Source: Gracilaria domingensis
Lineage: Eukaryota; Rhodophyta; Florideophyceae; Gracilariales; Gracilariaceae
Assembly (NCBI GenBank): GCA_022539475.1
Contig: VCMS01000118.1
Span: 106,563-170,562 of the forward strand
Reading direction: 5' to 3'
DNA: 64,000 nt
The position numbers and the translations under genes were made by a program. This document shows, one piece after another, positions 43,265-55,259 of this stretch. The number at the start of each line of letters is the position of its first letter. Positions within the stretch are counted from its first letter, which is position 1. The notes beneath the pieces are model-generated. The model was given only the letters and a program-made list of their open reading frames with translations, ran no database searches and was not told where the DNA came from.

Positions 43265-44281
43265 ATGCGTCGTTCAACTCGAAATCACGATCCACAGGAC
43301 AACGATTCTGTTCCCGCTTCAGAATCGTTGGCCCAACTCCAGCAACAAATTCAACTACTTCAAGATACAGTCCAACAACAGGCCAATGTAATCCAGTCCC
43401 TGCAGAACACAGCTTCAAATTCGACTGTATCCAATGTAGCACAAATCAACACCACCGGCTCGAACACGTTCAAGTCCCCACCGGTCCCTATGTTTTCCGG
43501 TAAACCAACTGATCGTACCACCGAGAAAGTCCAGAGCTTCTTTTATTCCATACAGAAGTACGGTGTATTGTGTAACTACACTCCAGAAAAGATGTTGGCT
43601 TTAGCTGAATGTCATTTTCAAGACCGCGCCGCTACTTGGATTATGCGTCTAGAGCGTGATGGAAAGAAACCATCTTCCATAGAAGAGCTTCGTGATGCAA
43701 TGATCAAAGAATTCGTTCCAGCCAACGAAATTGCACAGGCACGAATCAAACTCATGGAGATTCGTAGTGATGACTACAAGAAGTTAGAGGAATTCATCGC
43801 AAAATTCGAGGACCTCATTCTTCTATGCAGTACTCCCCCCAACGAGGCTTACATTTATTTCTTTAACAGCCTCCCGAAATCCTACAAAGGAAAGTTCGCA
43901 GAGAAGTTTCCTAACTCTCAGCCACTTGACAGGTATGGTATCCCTGACATGCAATCCGCATTTGAATATGCTCGGACATTAGAACTGTCTATGAGAATGT
44001 CCGCTAGTGGTTCGGCTACGACTCAGAAAGAGAAGAAGTCTAACAGCTTTCGCAACAAAACTTCGAAGAACAGAGGATACAGTGCTGACGACAGACAATC
44101 CAATAAGTCTGAGAAAAGTGCAGATGCCCTCACATGGGGTCCTGCTCAGAAAGGCGAGGGGAAACTGTACCGCACTAACGATCGGTGCTGCATTTGCGGA
44201 CGCAAACCATTCAGCGATCCCGATCATCCTTGTCGAAAAGATATCGAGAGACGCAGGCAAGAAAAGGAGTCAAAAAACTAG
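43265..44281 (+). CDS. gag: Gypsy gag
   Basis: 338 residues from ATG 43265, with no internal stop. Residues 20-60 are a Gln-rich coiled-coil (LAQLQQQIQLLQDTVQQQ). The central region has the retrotransposon gag signature (AATWIMRLERDGKKPSSIEELRDA in context, followed by FIAKFEDLILLC). Near the C-terminus is an unusual cysteine cluster, CCICGRKPFSDPDHPC, that resembles a zinc knuckle but has wrong spacing. The gene ends at TAG 44279-44281, which directly follows a slippery heptamer. Gag forms the particle that packages element RNA. The start was chosen as the first ATG after the LTR in this frame. Confidence 0.9.
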   Translation: MRRSTRNHDPQDNDSVPASESLAQLQQQIQLLQDTVQQQANVIQSLQNTASNSTVSNVAQINTTGSNTFKSPPVPMFSGKPTDRTTEKVQSFFYSIQKYGVLCNYTPEKMLALAECHFQDRAATWIMRLERDGKKPSSIEELRDAMIKEFVPANEIAQARIKLMEIRSDDYKKLEEFIAKFEDLILLCSTPPNEAYIYFFNSLPKSYKGKFAEKFPNSQPLDRYGIPDMQSAFEYARTLELSMRMSASGSATTQKEKKSNSFRNKTSKNRGYSADDRQSNKSEKSADALTWGPAQKGEGKLYRTNDRCCICGRKPFSDPDHPCRKDIERRRQEKESKN

Positions 44282-44302
44282 CTCAGCCGCACTACAGTGC
44301 GG
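44272..44302 (+). promoter_or_regulatory. Programmed -1 frameshift signal at the gag/pol junction
   Basis: The heptamer A AAA AAC (44272-44278) is in the gag frame, read tcA AAA AAC, and is followed at once by the gag stop TAG. An 8-base spacer leads to a hairpin CCGCAC/GTGCGG with loop TACA (44287-44302). A -1 slip here enters exactly the pol frame, which overlaps gag from 44185. Heptamer, spacer and stem all fit known -1 frameshift signals. Confidence 0.8.
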
Positions 44303-47300
44303 ATATTAAGCGTGACTCACAAACGTCATGCTTGCACCTCTCTGCACTTCGTTTTGGAGAGGAAAGACGGTGGATGTACAACATCTCTCTTGACGGACAT
44401 CCGCTTGACGCTGTAATCGATTCCATTGCTTCACACAATTTTATGGCTTATCATGATGCTAAAGCGTTGGGAATACACATCAATCCAGTTACTTCTCTTG
44501 AAGTGGAACTTGGAGACAGTTCGAAAACAGACGTGGTTGGCGAAGTATCAGCAGTACTGAATGTCAATGGACATCTTTCAAGAGAAAAAGTTTTTGTCAT
44601 TCACATGAATGAAGATAATCAGAGTCCACTTCTTATTCTTGGACGAACCTGGTTAGAGATTCAGAACCCAGAGATAGATTGGAAGACAAATCAGTTCACC
44701 ATCAAGAGACCCGACGGCACCAAAGTGATCGTGTCGTCAAAGCGAAATGATGGAAACAACAGTAGCACTCCCTGTTTCAAAATGATGTCTTTCAAGAAAC
44801 TCAAGAAAGTAATGAAGAGTGGTAACTGTGAGCTGTTTACAGCTCAGATTACGCAAGAGATGGCGAATAACATGAAGGATGTAGACTGTTCCAATTTCTT
44901 CAAACCTCTACTAAACGAGTTTGAAGATATTTTTCGTGAAGAACTTCCTCAAGAACTTCCTCCTACACGAGGAATGGAGTTGGAGATAAACACCATGCCA
45001 GGGGCAAAACCACCCGTTAGGCCTGTGATTCGATTATCCACATCAGAACTCAAAGAGCTAAAGAAACAATTAACCAAGCTCTTAGAGAAAGGTCGAATTC
45101 GTCCTTCTACTTCACCTTACGGAGCGCCAGTCTTCTTCATCAAGAAAAAGAACGGAGACCTCAGAATGGTTTGCGATTATCGCGCATTGAACAAAATCAC
45201 AGTGCCGGACGCTAATCCGATTCCCCTCATCAATGAAACGCTCGACCAAATCTCAGGAGCAAAGATATTCTCCCAAATAGATTTAATCTGGGGATATCAT
45301 CAGATGAGGATAAAAGACGAACATTGCCATAAGACTGCAATTCGAACAAGGTTTGGTTCCTTTGAATGGAAAGTCATGTGTTTCGGACTTCGAAATGCAC
45401 CTGCTGCGTTTACGAGAATGCTGTCAAACTTGCTACATGAACTGTATGGTGAATGTATGGTTCTTTACTTGGACAATATTTTAATCTACAGCAAAACTGA
45501 GCATGAACACAGAGAACACCTCCGAAAGCTCTTCAAGATTTTACGAAAGAACAAAATCTACATCAGACCAAGCAAATGTCTCTTTGGTGCTACTGAGGTA
45601 GAATATTTAGGATACACTGTGAATGATGAAGGAATCACTACTCAAGGGCGATTGATCAAAGCAATTACGGATTGGCCTACTCCGAAATCAGTGAAGGAAG
45701 TCCAGCGTTTCCTCGGTCTTACGAACTTTTACAGGAGATTCATTCGAAACTACGCTTCAATTATACGTCCTGTATCAGACATCATTCGACATAAATCATT
45801 CAAGTGGACACAAGAGCATGAGCATTCATTCGATAAGCTCAAGCAGGCTATGACGTCGGCACCAGTACTTCGGCACCCCTCATCAGAAACAGATTTTGTA
45901 CTCACGACAGATGCTTCCAAATACGCCGTTGGGGCCACACTGGAACAGAATGGACATCCAGTGGCTTACTTATCGCATCGGCTGTCCGATACAGAAATGC
46001 GATGGGACACTGGAGACCAAGAACTTCTTGCAGTTATGATCGCTCTCAGAGAATGGGTGGTTTATCTACGTGACAGGCCTTTCATTCTGCGTACTGATCA
46101 CGAACCCATACGCTATTTGCAGTCGAAACCAAAACTATCTGGACGCCAAATGAGATGGCTCGATGAATTACAGAGCTTTGATTTTGAAGTTCAACACATC
46201 TCAGGTTCAAAGAACGGTGCAGCTGACGCACTCAGTCGCTGCGTCTTGCGAGCTCAACTCAAGGCCTTACGCATGAGAGAAAGTGGCCTACTTGAAGACA
46301 TCAAGGAAGCGTACAAGGTTGACCCTTGCGCCACGGAGCTCTTCAGAGTAATACGAGATCTCGAGAAACCGACTACACGAAAGGTAGAACGTCTCTTTGG
46401 GAACTATATCATTGAGAAAGATGTTCTGTACTGGATTGGTTCAGGGCTCAGACGAGTCTATGTACCAAACGCTTCTGGACTACGATGCAAAATAATCCGA
46501 ATGATGCATGAACCCTCACACTTTGCCACAGAGAAGACGTACTACAGCTGTACTAGGCATTTCTACTGGAACAATATGTAAAAAGATATCCAGATGTTCA
46601 TTGCCGCATGCTTCGAATGTCAGACGAACAGGAACACAAACACAACACGGCAAGGTCTGCTGCAGCCCCATCTCATTCCGGAACAGTGTTGGGACGTCGT
46701 CACCACAGATTTTGTTACAGAGTTCCCAACCACTGAAGCTGGTCATGACTGTGTACTTGTTGTTGTTGAGAAACTTTCCAAACGTGCTATCTTCATCCCA
46801 ACAAAAAAGACCATTTCGACACCTGACGTCTTTCGTCTCTTCATGGATCACGTTTTTTCCAAACACGGTGTTCCGAAGAAGATAATACTTGACAGAGATG
46901 CTTTATTCAAGTCAAACTATTTTCGTGGAATGGCAGAACTCCTTAATGTTTCTGTTAATATGGCAACAAAGGACCATCCACAGACAGACGGTCAATCGGA
47001 GAACATGATCAAAACGCTTGTCCAAATGCTGCGACACTGCATCCAACAACATCCGACAAAGTGGACCATATGCTAAGCGAACTCGAGTACGAATACAATG
47101 CATCCAAGAATAAGAGCACAGGACTGAGTCCGTTTGAGGTCGACGTAGGAAGAATTCCGCACTCCGACTTAACACGACATCTTCAGAGTTGTACTACACA
47201 ATGTCAGTCTGCATTTGATGACCTGAAAACGAGAAGAGCTTTTAGACAGCTGGCCAAGGACAAATTGCAAACTGCGTTTGCCAATCAGAGGTTTTATGCA

Positions 47301-47362
47301 AACAAGAATCGTGTCGATACCAAACTAGAAGTAGGAGATCTTATTTTACTGCGTGTCGAAGG
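44278..47362 (+). pseudogene. pol: Gypsy pol: protease, reverse transcriptase, RNase H, integrase
   Basis: Entered by -1 frameshift. The protease region has AVIDSIASHNF, where family members have DSG or DTG, so the catalytic Gly is replaced by Ile. Reverse transcriptase motifs FFIKKKNGDLRMVCDYRALN, FSQIDLIWGYHQMRI and FGLRNAPAAF are present, but the active site reads YLDN (45466-45477) instead of YxDD. RNase H has TTDASKYAVGA, QELLAV, RTDHEPI and ADALSR. Integrase has HEPSH, CFEC, then TTDFVTEF, LDRDALF and SEN. A TAA at 46579-46581 breaks the frame between the finger pairs, and a missing base near 47060 shifts it after SEN. The last part continues in the third frame into the N gap. Dead as an enzyme source by sight. 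Confidence 0.9.
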
Positions 47363-47431
47363 NNNNNNNNNNNNNNNNNNNNNNNNNNNNNNNNNNNNNN
47401 NNNNNNNNNNNNNNNNNNNNNNNNNNNNNNN
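47363..47431. other. Assembly gap, 69 N
   Basis: A run of 69 N interrupts the gypsy integrase C-terminus. True length unknown. Confidence 0.99.
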
Positions 47432-48423
47432 AACTTCTGCGGAATGATACCCTGCAACGCATGTGCAATACTGTGATACAGATAGCCCATTCTAATCATA
47501 CCGTTTATTCGTATCTATCTCTTCGACGCTTTTGCTAACCACGACTTCGCTAATATTACATGACCATTTCCCCCTGATGGAGCGGTAGGCCAATCTGCGC
47601 AGATGCCGCCAGACTCACCTGCACCCAAGCTGCGGTATCGCTAGAAACACATACCACTCCGAGAGGATGAGGCCGAATCGCCTCATCTCTCCGTTCTTCA
47701 AGTAGGAACCCATAACCAGATGCATTCCCTACTGAGAACTGGCACCGCAACTCTAAGCTACGTCCGCATCAAAATCATTACCTCTATACGCAAAGAGAAA
47801 GTATCCATAAGTTAGTCAATGCTCCGTGATACATTTGATAATGCAGGAACTACCATTGATAAATTACAAAAACAAAAACGTTGCGCTAGAAAAGTCGAAG
47901 GACCTAGTAACTCGCTAAAAGGAAGAAGAAGGAAAGGATTGATGATTAGATTGCAACAATCCTATTCATGTAAAGTGCAAAAGATGGCAAGCGAGAACTC
48001 ACAAGCAACAAAACAATGAATGCCCATGCAGCAAACAACCGCAAATTGCATAACAGAGAGCAGCCTAGCCCCAACCAAGTACTAGAATCCCCTATCCCGA
48101 ACAGACAGAGATCAAGATCGCCAAAAAACCAAAAAGTAGCGCAAACCGAGAAGCTAAGAGCCCAGCCCCCCCCCATATGCGCAACGAAAGAGCCATTGTT
48201 CGCTACTTTACAAGCCCGTCGTTTTGTACCGCGTTCCCGTTTTCACTCTTCAACTCGTTCTATATCTTGAAGAAATAGAAGAATTAGGGAGAACGAACCC
48301 GTAACCAAAGCCTATTTCCTGCCGTTTACATGTCGCCAGAGCCGAAAAAACTGGTGAGATATTAGTTTAGAGCAAAATACTTGTAAGATTATGAAGAACG
48401 TACGAAAAGACTGCACGGAAGTA
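47432..48423. other. Sequence after the gap, no gene or LTR seen
   Basis: No copy of the 217-bp gypsy LTR and no integrase end are recognisable. Short frames occur only. It cannot be said whether this is element, BRWD-like flank or unrelated. Confidence 0.4.
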
Positions 48424-48528
48424 CATCCGTGAGATACGGATGACTCCGTCCTACTTTTTTCCGCCCTCTACTTTATAGACCTCATAAATAGAGGAGGAAA
48501 AAAGACGGCGCGAGTATAAACGCGAGGA
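48424..48528. repeat. Hairpin cluster
   Basis: CATCCGT/ACGGATG with 5-base loop (48424-48442). Then a long imperfect stem whose arms CCGTC...TTTTTTCC...TCTA and TAGAGGAGGAAAAAAGACGG (48446-48470, 48489-48508) give about 19 pairs with one mismatch and two bulges. Then GGCGCG/CGCG and GGATT/AATCC stems just after. No protein frame covers it. Confidence 0.5.
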
Positions 48529-49479
48529 TTGTGAATCCACGTTGACGACGTAACGAAGTGTCAGGACGTCGAAGCGCGCCGCCCGGAGGAAAGATTTATT
48601 TTTCTGTCGAGATGGCCAGTCTGTACAGCGTACAACGTGCGAAAAACTACAGGTATAACCAGTTGTAATAATACGAAAAGTACCACCTGTCTTGAGTCAC
48701 GGTTACTTACGTTCCTTGTTTAGAACGAAAGCACGTGATTTAAACTCAAAATATATTCTCCTTCTCAGCTTGACGTCGAATTTGACTGTCGCACGACTCC
48801 TTCCGCTCGACGACCTTCTTTTCCGTTTTTGTCGTCGTTTCTTCTTCATTTCTTCTTCCATGGTCTACTACTGCACACATAAGAAGCGTGATCCGTTCGT
48901 TACTCGCCGAGGATTATCTTTCCAACAGCATTCAAACCATTGCCCGTTTCGTCTGAAAGCCGCACTGGAAGACCAAACAGCGCCCATTCGAAGAAGCAAG
49001 CGTCTCAACTTGTCTGCGCCCGCTCCCGCTCTCCAAAAAACGTCACTGCCCCTTGTCGGCCTCCCGAGCCTCAGGTGTCGAGACATCGGTTGAACCCCAC
49101 TCCGTGCGCCCCCCCATTCTGCGACAACTTGCATTGTGTTCTTCGTATCCCCGGTCCGCGCATTAGAGCGAGAACACGGAAGCAGTCTCGCCCAGCCTTC
49201 TGAAAGGCCCTCGTGAATTCATTATGGATTATCCTCAACGTTTTTCTGGCTTCAATAGCTTTCCAAACCTGGTCATCGTGAAGCAGACGATAGCTAATTG
49301 GCTTCCTTCAAGACCCGCGATTCATCGCAAAAGCGATTCACACGCAATTCATAACAATTCAAGCGCTGTACAGAACTAAGAACGCCATTTCGAACGATAC
49401 GCCTCAAAGACGTTTCAATCGAAGAACGTCTCGCCAGAAGGATGTAATTCAGCGCCACCCTCTACACGAGAGACCCCTT
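48529..49479. other. Unassigned stretch, no gene supported
   Basis: A frame at 48692-49093 on + is Arg/Ser-rich without a domain. Nothing is convincing. Confidence 0.3.
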
Positions 49480-52400
49480 CAACACTTGTGAAACAGCTCC
49501 AGTTGCTAACAACGAAAACACATTCTTCCACCCTATACCTCAACCCACTCCACGAAAATATCTCACCCATGTCCGCTCTCTCCAAGAACCCACCTCAAAA
49601 CTTAAGAAATGTCATGGCTCTTGATAGTAATAGTTGTACTCCCAAAAATAATTACAGTAATCTTCGTAGTCTTCTGCAGTATACACCGATAAGTCTTCAA
49701 CAACTCTAAAGCAAACATCGTTACCCCTATCCTCTTCACCTCATATTCTCAACTTCCGACGACTCGCCGTAAGTGTATCCTATGACCTCACATAGTGCAT
49801 ACTTCCCTACCACACTATCATTTCCGCATCTGAACAACGCAATCCATTCTTTCTAGCAATCTCTACGCGATCCAGATGCAATCCTTCAAGAATCTCTCTC
49901 AATCCTGACCCATTCAAATCTCACGCAGAAAGTTTCAGTCATCGCGAAGACAAACTAAGTCGAGTGCCATCCTCTGCTTGCAATATTGTCGATATTCCTG
50001 AGCTAAGACATTCTGTCCATTCTCATGGACCAAAACGAAAGCCCGTCATAGATGCAAAGCCCCTCCTCATCTTATGCATCCTATTCCCACCTCATTCAAC
50101 GACTTCTCAAAACACACGAAAGCATCCAAAACATACACACTATCTTCAACATGCACAAAAAACGAGCGGAAAGACGTCCACTCGTGCGAGAAGAATCTCA
50201 ACGATACTCTATCGTTCAAATTCCATATCTCTCATTCCTTCGTTCCTCAAACTCCGTAAGCCTTGAATATCCCGGATTCTCCATACATCTTCTCATTCGA
50301 ACCATACACAACTTGCATCTCGCATCTCAAATTATAAAAACCCACAATCGAAACTGCAGTCAACACCCTGTCACCACAATAGAACATCTGCATCGCGTTC
50401 ATTTCAACATACGCACCCAACTCCTCAACCATGCAAACGCAATTCTACTCCATAGAACCGATTCTCCTGCCAAAGTTACATATCATTCTCCACGCAGGAA
50501 AAGCAAATCTTGAATGTATCTTCACGAAAGACGTCTCCGTGAATCTGAGCCAAAAACTACAAACACTTACATGTCTTCCCTTCATAGAGCATCTTTACAT
50601 ATGCTGTGAAACAGACGTTCCCCAATCACAACCTTTTCTCATACTCACTTCTTCACCTTATCAATACAATCTACCCTATTGGACTGAAACTCTCTCCTGT
50701 CTTAGTCGGAATTAACCTTCAAGCTTCCGCAACAAAGACTCTGCGATTTCATCCCTCCAGACTGGAACTCTAAGTTCATCTTCTCATCATCTCTGACATA
50801 TCGCCGTCTGGAATATCAATACTACGACCAGCATATACAACATGCACACCTCTATTTAAAGACACTACAAAAAGACGTCCAGAAAACAGCAACGCTTGAG
50901 AACTATTCGCTCCATGACACGACATTTAAAAGCAATGGAATGCAATACTCCTACCAGCTAATCCAGTTTACCAGAACTCCACACAGCTCCTCGTTTGCAA
51001 TAGAGCTTCTTCACTTTACAGCTCTTCAACATTTTTCAAGTATTCCAGTTCAAAAACATGACTGCTTAAGAAATTCTCAATACGACACAAGTCATCTTGA
51101 TCAAATTGAACACCCTTCCTCCTTCCTCAGTCTCGTAAAAAACACTGATGACACTCTATACATACTTCCCAAAAAACAAGATAACTCTGTGAATTCGCCC
51201 TCTAAAGCGTTTCTTCCACTCTTGAACACTTCATCTCTTCTAAGCACTTAACTGGACACCCAAATACCCCATCATCCAACGTCTTCCTCTCCACATTTCC
51301 CAGTAAAAGCCAAAGTTTCCACTTATTGTAAGCGAAAATTCAAGACTTGGTTCCCATAGTCGCTCTATTCGAATATCTCTCCTGATTCTCACTTACCCAC
51401 CAGATGCATTCTCCGTATTTCGAGTTTACCCCCCAACAAACATCACCACATATTAAATGCATATCTTACGTGGCTACAAACGATGAAAAACCACACTCTT
51501 CCTTCCCTCTCATTCCAAACGAACTATCTAGAGTAACTCCTTACGATGTTCCGCTCTGCACTACAGAACTCCATGTTTCGATCAAACTACCCTGCTCCAC
51601 CTTTTTCCTCCACTTCAATGTTCAACACCATCTACATCAATCATTCTATCATATTCAGATAAGACCAACTGACACGTTATCTGTACAGCCTAAACATTAA
51701 CTCCATCCTCTACATGTTCACCTTGTGCCTTTCTTATCCTGTTTAATCCGAAATCTTCATGTCCATTCCTTGAACTCCATATCCCCTTCCTCGCATTCAC
51801 CAACGAAGCAATCCTAATAACCCCAATCTTCGCTCACACTCAATAAAAAATTTCTTCACATAGTAAATCTTCCGTTCACGCATTCATATCCAAATGTAGC
51901 CTCTCTCATTCATTACCAAAACCTTAGTCCAATCTTCCTTGTCTTCCAAAATATGAAACCCTGAATTGTCCTCAAACATGTTGCCTAACATCCCCCAAAC
52001 ATTCTTAAACACAAGTAGCAGTTCAGCAAACTTCTTTAAACAGTTCTGTCTCTCCACCCCTTGACACATCCTACTTAAAGCTCACAACCGTCAACACCCA
52101 AGCGTCCAAACTGCGACAACATATTCCATCTAAAAAGTCCCTATCCTGTCTCCACATCAACCCAATAAACTCCTCAGCACTTGTACCCCACACCGTTCGG
52201 AAGAACAAGTCTATCTTCCTCGCATATCCTCGACATTGTCCGCATGATACTTAGACGAACAAATGCTTTCTCCACCATGAATTTCGTACACCATTTCGTC
52301 AAACGCAGTATTTCCCTCGCTCCTCAACTGCATTGAGTTCTCAGCATTCTCTTCTACCAGCTTTTCTTCTCCAAATCAATCTACCCCAGGAGCAAAATAG

Positions 52401-54230
52401 TTATCCCTCGTATTCTCTTACGAACGCCCACGACTCACTCATGTCTGCCGCATTCTCTGCCTAAGCACATATCTGCACAAATCCAGTATACACCTGTCGT
52501 AAGATGCTTTCTAATACCTTCCCAGCTCAACTCCTTCAACTCGCTTCAACCATTTTCTTCAGCAAACATCTGCCCCCCTCTACCACGTTAACATGCCAAA
52601 ACTGCCCAAGACTCCACGGTTTTAGAACCATTATAACCACCTTCCTCCGCTCAATAACCCTTCCCCACTCTCAGTTCGTCTTCCACCTTCTCGCACGTTA
52701 CCCCAATTCGGTGACACTCACCTTCGACCATACTCACTTGTTCTCTCCTGCCCACTCAGCATTTTATACACTGCTCGAGCAACCCCTCGAAACTCGTCGC
52801 ACACCTCAATTTTATGCTTCTTTCGACCTGTCTCCCAGTTCACCAGCACGGTACTCCTATCTCCCTCCTGTTCATGCCCCTCTTACCCTTCAATGACTAA
52901 TCCTTCTCTTCAAGCCTCTTTTCAAACCGTACTCTGCTCTTGGCACCTTCACTAGAATTCCCCGAACCATCAATCCTCTTTAGCTCTTAACCTTTTCTTC
53001 AACAATTCATTCATTAAAAATCATCTGTTCATAGCTGAATCACACCAGTTTGATATCTTCTTATTCCCTACTTCTTCGCGACAGCCCCGTAATCCCAGAT
53101 TCCGTTTATTTCGTTATCGAACTATCCTCATTCCATACCTTAGCCACAGAGCTGCAGCTTCTTGTCCACCCTTGCACCGCTCGAGCTCCAACTCCCGCGT
53201 CTTCCTCCTCCATGCAGTATATCAGATGAATTCCTCTACACTGCAACGCCCCCCTCTGAAAAGGAAGTCGGAAAGTAACTCGTCTATCAGTGTCTCTCGA
53301 TTCTATTGTCTCTCCCTTTCCGGACCCATTTCGAGATATACGGATTCTATCCCCCAGTTCTAAAGACAGGGATGACGTGACGATCTTAATATACGAGGTT
53401 CTCACGACTTCTCGTCATTTTCCCTCGTCTGTGTTCTGCAAATGGAATATAGTCTGTCGCTTTGGAAACTAAGCTAGTTTTTGGGCTATTTGGGTGCGCC
53501 GCGAGGGTGGCAGAGGCTGGCACTCAAAAAATTAAAAATTTGAATATGATTCCATCTCGCCAGTTTAATTCTTGGTCTCTTATTTTGTAGAGTTCTACTT
53601 CCCGCACCACCCCATCCACTCTTTCCCACCCTCTCTCAAATCTGCCTCGTGCTATTGCTTCCATTTCCCCAAGTGGCATGCAAGTCGCAACTCATCTCAT
53701 GTCAACCACCCCTATTCATTCTCATCATCATCTCCCCACCTTAGAATTCTAGAAGCAAATTTATTACTTTCGCTCTTCCGCGAGAAGAACCCCGACTGCA
53801 CCTATCACTCGCTGTCGCCTACCATTTCTCGTGGCTCCCGCCGCTCCATACAGCCCGACCATTACTCACGCACATCCCGTCCTCTTCCGCCCTCCGCCTC
53901 CCGCGCGTGGACCCACAACCATGCAGCGCGCTCACACACCCAGAACAGTTCATCCTCTCGCCAAACTAGCCCTGTTGAGATGATGCCTTCTGCTACTGTT
54001 CCCGCAGCAGCGTCAGCTCGCTCATTGCCACCAACTCGCAGTTGCTCCATCCCATTACGCATCATCACTCCCGTGTCGTACCCTAAACATCCGCACGCAT
54101 CCACCACAGAGCTTGAACCTCCTTCATCTTCCCGAATGATACAACCACTTCTCCTTATTCATCCTAACCTCTCAATGCACCTGCTGCACATTCGAGACAC
54201 ATCCGACGCATAAGAAACTGAGAAACACGA
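49480..54230. other. Tract depleted of G on the + strand
   Basis: The + strand is rich in C, A and T and very poor in G. By hand count, 52501-52560 has 4 G and 21 C, and 50041-50100 has 6 G and 24 C. Many + frames of 90-210 codons (for example 50431-50715, 50940-51251, 52504-52896, 53572-54213) follow from the rarity of TAG and TGA, and I do not call them genes. AAAGACGTC recurs at 50170, 50527 and 50871, so a decayed ~350-bp tandem repeat is possible. A short island of normal or G-rich sequence lies at about 53461-53560. Confidence 0.7.
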
Positions 54231-55259
54231 AAATACTTCATAGAGCAATCGGAAGAGAAGTAACCTCAACGTCCTGAACGATTAGTGAATAGTATCATAA
54301 TATCAATACTACGCTATCTACACTATCATAGTATATGCCCCAAACACCTCGTTTGTCGTCCAAGCCCAATGGAATGCGCCTCATCCACGATAAGCAGCAT
54401 CATTCTATTGACTCGACAACCTGGCAAGATTGCACATCTGACCTTCCACTGAGTACATACTCTCGACAACCCATATTCGTTTCCACAGAGCTCTTTCAGG
54501 TATCCCGTAGCAATGCCAACAAGAATATTACTTTCCTACGATTCTGCCAAATTATGTTCAAACACGCGAATCCTGGCGCCAATGACGACCGTCGACCATG
54601 ACAGACCGTCATCATCAGCCGAGATGCGAGATCGCCCCTACCCACAATAGCTGGATATCTGCCAGTTGGTGTAAGGACGTGCCAACCACGATGCATCTTC
54701 TTACCAAAATCTTTGCGACCGTGCCTCCAGCTTGCGACAAGCTCAGACGCCCCGTAGACACAGACACATTCACGAAGCGACACCACACTGATCTAAGACA
54801 TCTACTACGATGAACACTTTCAAAACCTCAGCATACCCCAGTAATTCACCTGCCCAAGTTACGAAACCTCTAACCCTGCATAGGTCCGAACATGGAAGAA
54901 TGCTCGCCCGGATGACATCGCCTGAATGCGTGTACGCTGATAACCAACCAACCAACGGGCATCATGCGCGCTCCTAGCTCTCTTCAAGACTTCCCCATAT
55001 GAACATCAATTTCGGCTATAAATGCCATTAGTGGCCGTAATTATTTCCAAAATAATTTAATTGCCGTATAATGGTGTACATACATGGCCATTGGATGCCT
55101 TGCCGTATTGTATTCTATGGATCTTATTGGTACAAAATGTACAGCAGAATAATGATGACGAAATATGTCTCCATTGACCCAATCATACAACGCAATTATG
55201 ATTTGACCAGTTCCACTCATTTATTCTATTCCTACTCTCTCAGCTCACTCCTGCCGCCT
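54231..55259. other. Unassigned stretch, no gene seen
   Basis: The G-poor bias fades here. A short AT-rich part with GTATCATAATATC-like sequence lies near 54290. No supported gene. Confidence 0.35.

Larger units (their letters stand above)
43004..47362 (+). mobile_element. Ty3/gypsy retrotransposon, 5' LTR to N gap
   Basis: 5' LTR at 43004-43220, primer-binding-like sequence at once after it, gag, then pol in the order protease, reverse transcriptase, RNase H, integrase, which is the gypsy order. It is inserted into the BRWD-like pseudogene. The sequence runs into a 69-base N gap, and no 3' LTR is recognisable on the far side, so the target duplication cannot be checked. The copy is damaged: one stop and one frameshift in integrase, and altered protease and reverse transcriptase active sites. 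Confidence 0.92.

Noticed and set aside
49964-54213. Several + strand ORFs of 90-210 codons as genes
   Set aside because: In G-poor DNA TAG and TGA are rare, so such frames are expected. No domain or shared pattern was recognised.
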